Origin: Porodaedalea pini
Lineage: Eukaryota > Basidiomycota > Agaricomycetes > Hymenochaetales > Hymenochaetaceae
DNA length: 64,000 nt
NCBI GenBank assembly: GCA_002794775.1
Contig: NBAY01000042.1
Coordinates: 343,066 to 407,065, forward strand
Direction of reading: 5' to 3'
This document shows positions 45,262 to 55,453 of the stretch, piece by piece (position 1 is the stretch's first letter; each line of letters opens with the position of its first letter). The translations under genes were made by a program, and so were the position numbers. The notes under the pieces were generated by a model. That model saw nothing but the letters and a program-made list of their open reading frames with translations. It ran no database searches and had not been told where the DNA came from.

Positions 45262-46445
45262 TCGGGCACTCTGTCTCCTTGAGTAGTCCGAGGTGCCGTC
45301 ATGATTGGCAGACGAAGGAAGGTGTGGATTATACTCTTGATGAGAGCCATTGTGATGAGTTGGCATCTGTGACACTAGAAGAAGGCGAGCAGAGCAGCTG
45401 TCATTTCGTGAGATTCGGGGAAGCAACAACATGGCAAGGCCTGCGCCAACGGGACTGGGTGCGCGAGCCTGAGACTGAACCTGCGCGGGCTAGCTGCGTG
45501 CAGAGATCGCAGCCGGTGAGATGACGGATGCATAAGCCAATGACGGATGGCTGGAGCCGATGGAGTAGTACTCAGAACGAGAATCGTAACTTGAATAGTC
45601 CGAGGTGCCATTATGATTGGCAGATGAAGGAGGGTGTGGATTATACTCTTCGAGCGAGATGTTGCTTGAGCCGCTTCGCGATAGTCTGAGGGAATGTCTG
45701 ACGGCTGTCAGATGGCTGATGCCTGTGCGAATTTACCAACGAGTTCGAATGAATACTTCGAGGAGGCTTGATTGTAGAAAGACTTCGAGCAGGCAGTCAT
45801 CGTTTCATATGCTGAGGCAGACTCTGAGCTGACGGTGAAGAGTAGTTTCGGAATGTAGGAAGTTGAACGCATCTGGCTGCTCGATGATGAGCAATTGCAG
45901 CAGGTAAGGGTCGAAGCCTGCAAGAGATGAGTTGAGTTCGGACTTGAAGAGATCGGGGTGAGGTGCGAGGATGTCAGACGGGCTCGTGAAAGATGAAAAG
46001 TCGATTCGCTAGGACTCCGACGATAAGCTAACAATCGGAGTCGAAGGTTCCTTTGTTGTACAAGATCGTAAACTACTTTCTTTTCAAGTTCACGCCGCGC
46101 CCCCACCTTGCCAACTCGTCAACGTACTTCTCGAGTGACAACGACGAGAATCCTCTCATTATCTATAGTCGCGTTTCAGTCAAACGGTGGACGATTTTGT
46201 GACAGTCGGACGCACCATTCGAAACTTGATTCTCATTTTCTTTCCTCCAGGATTTCCCTTTTTTTCGATTCGAGGCGGCGGTACCTGTGCAAGTATGTGG
46301 ATGGTGAGAACTGTTGTACAGATGCAAGGGCAAGCTTGAATACTGACTATATGATTTTGATCGGCCGGCCGCGTGCGATCAGGCTTCATGTCCGCCTTCT
46401 TCTGTACTTGTGTCGGTAAGGTGATCTTGCCCATGTGTAAATCGA
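45262..46445. other. Possible minus-strand Ser-rich coding stretch, unrecognised
   Basis: On the minus strand, 45500-46010 reads as protein-like sequence (SFTSPSDILAPHPDLFKSEL; EEYNPHPPSSANHNGTSDYS) interrupted by one TGA near 45818. A 68-bp piece at 45282-45349 recurs at 45594-45660 with small changes. No family was recognised. Confidence 0.4.
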
Positions 46446-47528
46446 GTGTAGCTAAGAAATGACAGATGTACGGGCCCTTGAATGACGGCGAGCTCAAGCT
46501 GAGGCGTGCCCGGAACCGTATGCTTGATTCGGTGAGCATGCTATGCACGCTTCTTAACTTAAGAAGCTCAAAACTAACTTTTTAGCATTTCAACGAGTTC
46601 TCGGTATGCCGACAACTCCGTAATATTCTCCAGATACCAGCTGAATCGTTTCTGTGTCTTACGACACGTGCTGTCAGTTCTTTGAAGGCAAACACGATGT
46701 CGTTCTCTTTGCAATTGACTGTTTGGAGTCAATGCAAGCGCTTCATGATGACCCAAACAAAGAAGGCGCACAGACCTCCCACCTACTTGCTGCACTCAAG
46801 GCCGATATGCAAATTCAGAAGCGGAAGGTTGTCGGGCCAAATGACGCTGCTGGGATTTTACTTTTCAATACCGTGAGAAGCTCTCAAACTCCCGCATATA
46901 CCACACCGTACTGAGCATCTCAAAGTCTCGCAAGAAAGAAAATACGGCGTGTGGAGCTACAGAGTACAAAGAATAGGACGTTCGTATACGAGCCTGTAGG
47001 ACAGATTGATGCCCCAAAGATTCAAAATCTTATCCAGCTCCTTTACGGTGCGTTATACTTCGACTCGCAGTTGTATGTTAAGCAATTGCTGATCCATTCC
47101 TCTCGAATGTATCTAGAGGCAAAGGATAACCATAAGTGGCTTCGTTATGAGTATCTACCATCAGAGAATCATGTCCCCATGGGTGTTGTCTTTACAAGCT
47201 GTAACTGGGCCTTACGAGACAGGTAAGTGTTGCCTATCTGTATAGGCTCGTTTGCGTAAAACAACTTTTTTCTACCAGAGCTCCAAAATCTGGCATCAAG
47301 CGTCTTTTCCTCATTACTGATGAAGACGACCCTCATCCCGGTGTGAAGAACGCTCAACTTGTCACGTCTGCTCAAACGACACTTTTGGTAGCGCTTGAGT
47401 TAGCATTGCATTTGTTTGACGCCATGAACACTTTGCTTAGGACTTGACTCAAGCGGGTGTCTCCGTTGAACCGTTCTTCATCAGCACGGAGGAGAGGCCA
47501 TTCGACCCTACCAAGTTCTATTCGGTGC
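46446..47528 (+). pseudogene. Ku70 gene fragment (vWA-like N-terminal domain)
   Basis: Exonic pieces read FFEGKHDVVLFAIDCLESM (46679 on), then VGPNDAAGILLFNTV. After a gap come a divergent middle, VPMGVVFTSCNWALRDR, an intron at 47222, GIKRLFLITDEDDPHPGVK, an intron near 47388, and GVSVEPFFISTEERPFDPTKFYS ending at a GTGCGG donor. This is the beta-barrel-preceding alpha/beta domain of Ku70, half of the Ku DNA-end binding dimer used in NHEJ. The core, C-terminus and SAP domain are absent, so it is not functional. It lies between the Plavaka gene and DUF6698 copy B, inside the proposed transposon, and keeps introns. Confidence 0.85.
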
Positions 47529-47724
47529 GGCTTTCTTCTTTCTCTCTTCAAGTTCTGGCATTCTCACTGAAACACGTGAGATCATAACACAATATAGCCA
47601 AGAGGGGATATCTCGCTGTGGTTGTGTTTTCCAGTGAAAGTTGCACAGCCGCTGATCTCCCCCGCCCAGCCTTATAAACTTACGGTGTTACTATGCTCCT
47701 TTCTGTATTCGAACACTCACCGCG

Positions 47725-49365
47725 ATGTCTCCCCCTCACGGAATGCTCGCCCCTCAGTACCCGATGACACCGACCCCCCCTATGATGGATTCGCAGCCTA
47801 GCTCCTCAGACTCCTCTTCTGACTTGGAGTCGACCAGTGCTTCACGACAGGTGCCAGAGGAAGAGTTTACGAGAAGTGGAAAGAGGAAGGCGTACACTGG
47901 CTTCTTCCTCTTGTCTTCGTTTATCTGTTTACTTTACTCATTTGCAGTACTGCAGTGGACATCTTCGTCAGCAAGGGACGCTACCTTGCTAGAGCATATG
48001 AACCATGGACTAGCCCGCAACAAATTCTTAACAAAGGTGTTCCTAACGCAAAGCTTAGCCCTGCTGAATTACAACAAATCACTGATCCGTCATAAGTGAT
48101 TGGTTTTATTCTACTTTATTCTTTCAATAATCAGTTCTTGTGTCAGTGTCCACTGTGCTGTGGATGCTGTGAAGGCTTTATTCGATGTCAACACCTTGCT
48201 GTACAAGAAGGTCATCAAGGCGGATACTCAGACATTCAAATATATAGTTAATTGCGTGAGTCATTGCTTTTTTTTCCTCTGCATAGATAAACTCTCACAA
48301 TGTTTACAGTTGCGTGAGGGTCAGCGTGCCGCTCGGTCTGCCGATACATCAGGAATCAGGAAAATTATCCTCCAGTGGATCGTTTTCCCATCCATTGACA
48401 ACAAGTCAACACGGCCAGATAATGATCGCAAAGACTTACGTGGATTCGAGAACGAGACACTCGCAAAGCTCCTGGCCCCCGCAGAGGTTCAGCCGCTCAC
48501 TCCAGAGTAAGTACTTTGAGATAATCTTAAACAAAAGAAGATGTGCTCATGCCTTTCCTATCACATCATTGCTGATTTATATTACATACTTTCTAGATAT
48601 CTAGCTTTGTTGCGTGCAGACAGGGCCACGGTAACAAACAAAAAAGGAGTTACCCGTGAACTTGATGGCAACCATAGCTGAGTCTTTGCCTTCGAAAACA
48701 GTATTTATCATCCAAGGAACCCTCTGAAGGGCTTCTTGAAGGGTAATTTGATCGTCAGGGCAAGTCTTCTTCCTTTTTCTTTCTTAATGTGTTTACATCT
48801 TTTTGTAGGCCTATAAACACATCTTTACGGCACCTTCTTCTGCCAACTCAGGTCCCGCTGTCAAAGGCTCAAGGTGTACAAAAATAGGTAATGCAGAGAT
48901 CCATGGTATGACCGAAGTCACTCCAGGATCACTTGCATACATTACTGTCCAGGTATTTTATTTGTTTCACGGTTTGCGCATATATAATACTGAAAAATGT
49001 ATTACTACCAGGTCTACTTTGCTCTTAGCGCAAGGCTCCATTTCTCTACGTCGAGTGCTCCAGAAATACCCGAGATGTTTAATGGTATTATTCAATTGTT
49101 CAGGTCTGATGTCCCACATGTCAAGAGGTACACTGCTGAGCTATTGATTTGGTGGAATCGGTATGTTCATCTGCGTCTATGTGATATTATGGTCCCTTAC
49201 TAACCCTTACTCAGAATTATCTTTCCAAATACCCAAGCGGCAACCGATCCTCATGACCTAGGTGCCATAGCTGATATTGAAGACTTCTATCGAGACTGGA
49301 CCGAGGATGAGGAGGGCAATGAAGAGGGTGAGGAGGACAACGAAGAGGAAGAGGACAATGTATGA
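47725..49365 (+). CDS. DUF6698-like protein gene, copy B
   Basis: A TATA-like CTTATAAAC at about 47672 precedes an ATG at 47725. The first exon encodes a Pro/Ser-rich start (MSPPHGMLAPQYPM) and ends after KRKA. Later exons carry RPDNDRKDLRGFENETL (to 48509), LKGFLKGNLIVRAYKHIF across an intron, EIHGMTEVTPGSLAYITVQ, VYFALSARLHFS, ELLIWWNRIIFPNTQA and an Asp/Glu-rich tail to TGA at 49365. The pattern fits DUF6698, common in mushroom genomes and of unknown function. An in-frame TGA about 48680 (before VFAFEN) questions whether it is intact; Arg CGA to TGA would explain it. Confidence 0.65.
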
Positions 49366-49956
49366 ATTTTGATTGAAATTTCCGCTCACATTCAATCCGA
49401 TACCATCCATCTTGAACAGCTATTTCTATTTTCCCTATTGTTGGTCACATATTGTTATGTGCTATTTCAATTTCATTCTATTCCAATACTTCCATCTAAT
49501 TGTCATCCACGACAACTGCTGCTAAGTGAGCTATAACTATTATATACATGAGAACCAACAGTGCGCATCACCATCAATTAGAAAGCATTATAAGTAATTT
49601 CTTGCTTTTATAACTCCGACAACTCTTCCGCCGCCTTGTAATCCTGACTTTAGAATTTATTTAATTATATATAAGTCTGCAATACTTCCGCTAACTTATA
49701 CTCTATTGAAAGTCTTATCATGTATTAAAATCTCTCATAAGTGTTTTGATATATTATAATTTGGTATGACTGTTATGCTTTTCGGTAAGTATTATGGTGG
49801 ATTGTAAGATGGAGTTCAGATTTTATTGCTCTATAATTATGCCCGAAATGATTATATGTATTACATGTCTTTTAAGACTTATAATTGAATATAATTAGTT
49901 ATAATACTCTGCAGATTTTTGTGATGGAGCATTACTGCTGTTTTCGTGATTACTTA
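49366..49956. other. AT-rich right subterminal zone and transposon edge
   Basis: No gene. At least ten TTATAA/CTTATA-type words occur between 49540 and 49910, echoing 34915-35290. The proposed 15-kb element ends at 49926, 30 bp before the fold-back MITE. Confidence 0.6.
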
Positions 49957-50794
49957 CAGCCATTTTCATAAGTCCTGTGACATGTGCATGTCACGTGAAG
50001 TGAACCGCGTCAGAGCCAAAATGTCGAAAAAATAGAGTAAATGTTGAGTTTCTCTGTGAATTCTGCACAGTACCTGCTCATTAAGTACTCAAAAAAAAGG
50101 CATGGTTCTCAGGAGCAGAAATATGTAAAATAGGGACCAATACATTGACTGTGTAGGTGGGTAGAGATCAAACAAGTGTGGCCAGTCTGTTCTCTCATAC
50201 ATTTCCACTGAGATTCAAAAATTATGGCTCCCCTACATCTATCCATAAAATTCTTTCCTGTGTCTGTAAATTAAGTATATGACTATACCAACATCTCCTG
50301 CAAGTTTGAAGCTAATCCATCCAGTATTCATGGTACAGCAGTGAGGTTTGTGTTCCACTCTTGTTCATGCTGCAAGATGGAAAGAGCTCAAAGTGGAACA
50401 CAAACCTTGCTGCTGCACCATGAATACTGGATGGATTAGCTTCAAACTTTCAGGAGATGTTGGTATAGTCATATAATTAATTTACAGACACAGGAAAAAA
50501 TTTTATGGATAGATGTAGGGGAGCCATAATTTTTGAATCTCAGTGGAAATGTATGAGAGAACAGACTGGCCACACTTGTTTGATCTCTACCCACCTACAC
50601 AGTCAATGTATTGGTCCATATTTTACATATTTCTGCTCCTGAGAACCGTGCCTTTTTTTTGAGTACTTAATGAGCAGGTACTGTGCAGAATTTACAGAGA
50701 AAATCAACATTTACTCTATTTTTTCGACATTTTGGCTCTGACGTGGCTCACTTCACGTGACATGCATGTGTTGCAGGACTTATGAAAATGGCTG
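49957..50794. mobile_element. 838-bp fold-back MITE with TA target duplication
   Basis: Nearly a full palindrome: 49957 to about 50360 pairs with 50400-50794 around a loop of some 30 bases. Ends are CAGCCATTTTCATAAGTCCT and its complement, each next to TA (49955-49956, 50795-50796). No coding capacity. TA duplication fits Tc1/mariner-type mobilisation. Confidence 0.9.
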
Positions 50795-50796
50795 TA

Positions 50797-51111
50797 ATTT
50801 ACAGACACAGGAAAGAATTTTATAGGTAGATGTAGGGGAGCCATAATTTTTGAATCTCAGTGGAAATGTATGAGAGAACAGACTGGCCACACTTGTTTGA
50901 TCTCTACCCACCTACACAGTCAATGTATTGCTCCATATTTTACATATTTCTTCTCCTGAGAACCATGCCTTTTTTTTGAGTACTTAATGAGCAGGTACTG
51001 TGCAGAATTCACAGAGAAAATAGGCATTCATTCTAATTTTTCAACACTTTGGCTCTGATGCGGCTCATTTCACGTGACATGCATGTGTCGCAGGACTTAT
51101 GAAAAAGGCTG
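50797..51111. repeat. Extra partial right arm of the fold-back MITE
   Basis: Repeats about 50482-50794 in the same orientation, beginning at ATTTACAGACACAGG and ending GGCTG next to a TA. It is more diverged near its right end and directly abuts the 8.4-kb element. Confidence 0.88.
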
Positions 51112-51113
51112 TA

Positions 51114-53220
51114 AGCACTCAAAAAAATGTACTTGCTCATCCAAATCCGAATCTGTAAAAATATCCGAGGTTAGATGAATATTTTTGTCAAAATAAGTCA
51201 AACAATGTCGACCAGCCCTGTTTCAACACCTCACCCTCACTATATGCAAAAATCATATCCCTTTCCTCTCATCCCGTAATTTTTTTTCTCCACCTATAAA
51301 TTAGGTTCACATGTATGGCAATCCTGTGCATGAGTTTGGTGTCATTCTGTGCACTATTCGTGGTGTAATGGGGATGTTTCTGTTCTTCGGACACCTGCTC
51401 TCACCCGGGTTTGGACAGTCCATTTCATACAGCTCTGCCAATTTGACAGGTAAAAATACAAAACTTCTTGCACTACATAGAAAATCCTATCTACTACAGC
51501 CTGGGTTATTTGGGGGTCCCTCTGCCTTGATTTGACACTGTAGTGGTAATTTATTTTCAACCTGTGCGCCGTAGCACCATGTGCTGCCTGCACATCTGAA
51601 GTATAGAAGTTGGGAACAATGTGTTGCTTCATAAGTACTACTCCATCTCAAGAAGAGATGGCCGCAGATATCTCACTGGCATACCAGGTGAGCGTATCCG
51701 CCATGCAGGACCACTAGTAGATACACAAGTGTATGTTCATGCAAACAGACTCAAAGACATCCTTTCAGATCCAGAACAGCAACAGCTGGCAGCCTCTTCT
51801 TGGTCAAGAGCAAGGCATAACCATTGTCGCCCACAGTCTAGACAGAAGAGCAGATGGCTTCACTGAAGAGAGGTTGGCATGCTACAATGGTCAGCAGTAT
51901 ATGCGGATTAGGGGTTGGCACATGAACACATTCACCACGAAAACACCCTTCTCTCCCACCATGATAATGTGTGGCAAGGCCCTCTTGAATGATGTGCAAT
52001 CCATTCTCTTCAAGCTGCACCAATCCGATGAGTTCACCATGGACCATCTTTCTGCATTGACAGATGTCAATCATCAAACAATCTATCGGATCATAAAAGA
52101 CTGGGAGGCTACTGGGGGTGTCAAGAGAGATGGAAAGAGGACTGGCCAGCCAAGGCTGTTGGACTATCCAGATGTACAGGTGAGGTGTAGTGTGCCAGCA
52201 CTGATGGATGTTGCTCATCAGGATTCCATTTGCCACCAGTATCTCCTCAGTTCAGTCGATCAATGCAGAGACCTATTCCTTGACGAGCTGAGGCAGAAGC
52301 TCGGCACGTCTTCTGGTAAATATGTTTCAGACTCTATGATATGGAGGACGTTGGAACGGGCTGGATTCACTATGAAAAGGGTATGGTCTTTTGTTTTCAA
52401 CTAGTCAAGCCCAAATCCAACCTGGTCAAAGATTTCAAAGAAGGCACACGAACACAGCGAGACTGTGTGAATACAATATCGTCTCAAAATCAGTGAGAAA
52501 TACGAAGCTGAACAGCTTGTGTTTGTTGACAAAAGCACTTACAACCATCGCACTTTCTTGAGAAAAAAGGCATGGGCTTTACACAGGCATCAAGCCAGCC
52601 ACAAACAGTTTTTTGCCAGGGGAAAGAGGTACATGTAGTCCCATCATACCTCAGTGTGTCATATGTCAAACTTCCTCCAGGTATTCAATCCTTCCAGCAA
52701 TCTCTCTTGACAGAATGCTCAACTGCATCACCTTGGAAGGCTCATTCAATACAGAATCCTTTACTGCTTTCATCACATGTCTCCTCAATCATATGGAACC
52801 TTTTCCAGGACTGAACTCAGTCATCGTCATGGACAACTGTGCTATCCACAAGTCAAATGAAATTCACAAGTTGATCAAATCCAGGTGCAGTGCTTTTTCC
52901 TCCTGTGCATCGCTCCAGCACTGATGCATTCTGTAATTGCATGTCTAGTGGCATGAAGCTTGAATTCCTTCCTGCGTACTCTCCAGATTTCAATCCAATC
53001 GAATTGGCCTTCTCACTACTCAAAACTTGACTTCGACGACTTGCCCTGCCGGAAGAAGGAGGAGATGTTGTGGTGTATGCATGGCTTTATGGAGAGATTA
53101 TGTCGATTAGTGCAAATGACTGTTGAGCCTTCTACCAACACTGCAGGTATGTCCGCTGGCCCTGGTGCATAGCTACCCTCAATTCTCAAGTGAAATCCTC
53201 TGACAACATGCTCAGGTGAA
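51114..53220 (+). repeat. Left 2107-bp inverted arm
   Basis: Mirror copy of 57422-59528. The homology stops abruptly after CTCAGGTGAA at 53220. Confidence 0.95.
51733..53172 (+). pseudogene. Tc1/IS630-type transposase, left arm
   Basis: Readable blocks are a helix-turn-helix region (ALTDVNHQTIYRIIKDWEA, then a KRTGQPRLLDYPDV linker), LRQKLGTSSGKYVSDSMIWR, and the DDE-3 catalytic parts: FVDKSTYNHR (first Asp), SVIVMDNCAIHK (second Asp) and YSPDFNPIELAFSLLK (Glu). They are spread over different frames with stops, and an intron or two may be present, so no complete product can be made. The same decayed sequence is found in the right arm. Confidence 0.85.
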
Positions 53221-53376
53221 TTGGCTAGGACTGCTAGGGATACGTAGATTTATAAATAAGCTCTAAATTGTCATTTGTTCACTTTTTGATCACTGTTACA
53301 AGCGGACTACATAAGATGAAGGAAATGTTTGCATAAAGAACAAAAGCAAAGTCATGAAACCAAGGAGAGGAATAAT

Positions 53377-55282
53377 TTACCGTTGAGCATGCTGAGGCAT
53401 GGCAGCTGCAAGCAGCAGGTCCATGGGTGCCACAGCAGTGTCGACTTCAAGATTTGTGAAATCAGTTGTCACCATACTGAGCAGTGTTTGTAGGTCCCTC
53501 CCACAGCTCAGAAACTTTGTTTTGACCTCAAGCACCGCACATTCCCAAAGATGTTTCAAAGTTTCATCTGGTGGGGAGCTCGGGTGTGCATATGAATTCC
53601 CATCCTCGCAAAGCTCCCAGTCATCTACCAAGATTGTGTAGAACTGTTGCTGTTGTGCAAGCATAGTGCGAGCAAACATAGCATCATTAATTTTTCCTTC
53701 CAACTTCTTCAAAGTTCCCTCAATTTGCATTGCAGCATGCTGTACATAGCGAAGCCAGTCCTCCTCCCCAATGGCATGGACTTTTGCAATCAAACATTGC
53801 AGCTTGATGAGTTGTGGGGTATTGTGATGATTTGCATAGACATTTTTGAGCTCAAGAAAGCTGTCACGGATGATCTCGGCAACTACTACAAATCTGTCTT
53901 GTTCACCCTGAAGTTGTCTTGCCCGTGCATGCAGCATTGCCACATAGCCCAGCAGGGTGGCAAGCCAGATGTCAAGTTCATCTGCATCAAACTCCCAATA
54001 TTCTCTCGTTGCTTTTTTGCCCATTAGACTACTAGTCCATGTCTTGGTGACGTAATCGCCATTGGCTATTTTTTTCCAGAATGTCATCCACACCAATGTG
54101 TCAAGCTGGTGGTATGCATTGAGTGAGTGATACCATTTGTTTGCCCATGGTCTGCCTTCCTTTTCTATTGCATCCTCGGATATCTCCACTCTGATAAGTC
54201 CTGCACGTTCTTTGAGTAATTTGGTTACAGCCTCCTTTGCAAGTGCATTTGCCTCATCTCTTGCCTTTGCCTTTGCCTGTCTCAAAGCTTTCTTTTTAAT
54301 TGGCGCCAATGACTCTGACCCCTGCTCTACTGGAAGCTGTGTGTATTCCGAGGTCAGGGTGTTGCTAACAGATGCAACTGACACACGAGAACTCAGCAAG
54401 ACAATGCTCTCTTTGGCTGGCACATCAAATATGGAAGTGTGGAGAGGGCTATACCAGTATTGTAGATAGTCATTGAGGAAAAAATACATTCCATTGTAGA
54501 AACAATGGCGCCCATAGTTGAGGAGGTGTCGGCACAGTATAGCGTTATGCACCTCCACCGACTGATGGTAAAATTAATCCCAGTAAGTTTGCTTATCAAT
54601 AGCCAAAATAGGAACCTGCTTACATTCAATATAAGAGCTCGCTCCAGCACATGGATCTGATTTTGCATTGCGGCAGCTCTTGCATCATGTGATTCTTTCT
54701 GAACATCCACTGAAGACTGAATGTAGTCTAGCTTTTGATTGACTTCTGCACAGTTCTCCACCAGCTGCTGCTCCAATTGTGCCTGCTGCTGTGCCACTTC
54801 TTCTGCAACTTTCAGTGCAATCTTCTCATCAATCTGTGCAGATAACTCCTCTCGCCATGTTTTCATACCCTGCTTTCGCTTCCTCCCTGCTGTCAGCCAC
54901 TGTCCAGTGTGGATCTTTTTCTTGCATTGGATTTCTAAGGATTCACCTTTTTCTTTTGATGAGGCAGCTTCAGCCGCCACCGTCTTTGCCATCATCTGGA
55001 AAAAGATCTCTGCAGAAGCTGCAAACCCAAAATAAATTGAAAGGGGTGAAAAAAGAAAGCAACTTGCTCTGACTTACTGTCTGATGTTAATGATTCAAGA
55101 AGATCATGGGACGCTGACCCACTTGTGCTGCTGTCCTCATCCTCCTTATGGCTCTCCATGTTGTGATCAAGATCTAGTGTAGTGCAACAAGGGGATATGT
55201 CCAAGACAACATGACTGCGTGGCATGAGTGATGAGAGGGGACAATGCAGGTGTGAGCTTACATATATCTCAGCCATTGTCAT
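53377..55282 (-). CDS. 594-aa coiled-coil protein carried by the inverted-arm element
   Basis: Exons 55078-55282, 54624-55018, 53377-54561; phases agree and the frame is open for 594 aa. The N-terminal 70 residues are acidic and Ser-rich. A basic patch (GRKRKQGMKTWREEL) precedes a coiled coil (EEVAQQQAQLEQQLVENCAE). Then come an aromatic stretch (RHCFYNGMYFFLNDYLQYWY), a Lys/Ala-rich helix and a long helical C-terminal half (AEIIRDSFLELKNV; LIAKVHAIGEEDWLRYVQHA). I do not recognise the family and see no DDE or nuclease motif. It is the only intact gene in the element; a structural or transposition-accessory role is speculation. Confidence 0.75.
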
Positions 55283-55453
55283 GTAGACTGATCTCTATCT
55301 GGTGAGCCCCCAATACCTTACTGTACAGCTGGGATGAAGAAGTGTGCTAGGACTTGCCTTTTACAGTTTCTGACCTTATATACCCAGAGCACTAGCTGAA
55401 TGCCATAATCTAAGCATTGCATATTCACTTTGCCACATGGATTTTTTTCTCTT

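Larger units (their letters stand above)
34837..49926. mobile_element. Candidate 15-kb Plavaka-class transposon
   Basis: The ends are inverted 17-mers: CATCACAAAATTTTGCA at 34837 and, from the right end at 49926, CATCACAAAAATCTGCA (15 of 17 match). Both abut GA (34835-34836, 49927-49928). Both subterminal zones (34915-35290 and 49540-49910) are AT-rich and crowded with TTATAA/TATAAG words. Inside are the 874-aa gene, DUF6698-like copy A, the Plavaka transposase, a Ku70 fragment and DUF6698-like copy B. The transposase family is clear; the boundaries rest on a short imperfect repeat and need a check against an empty allele. Confidence 0.55.
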
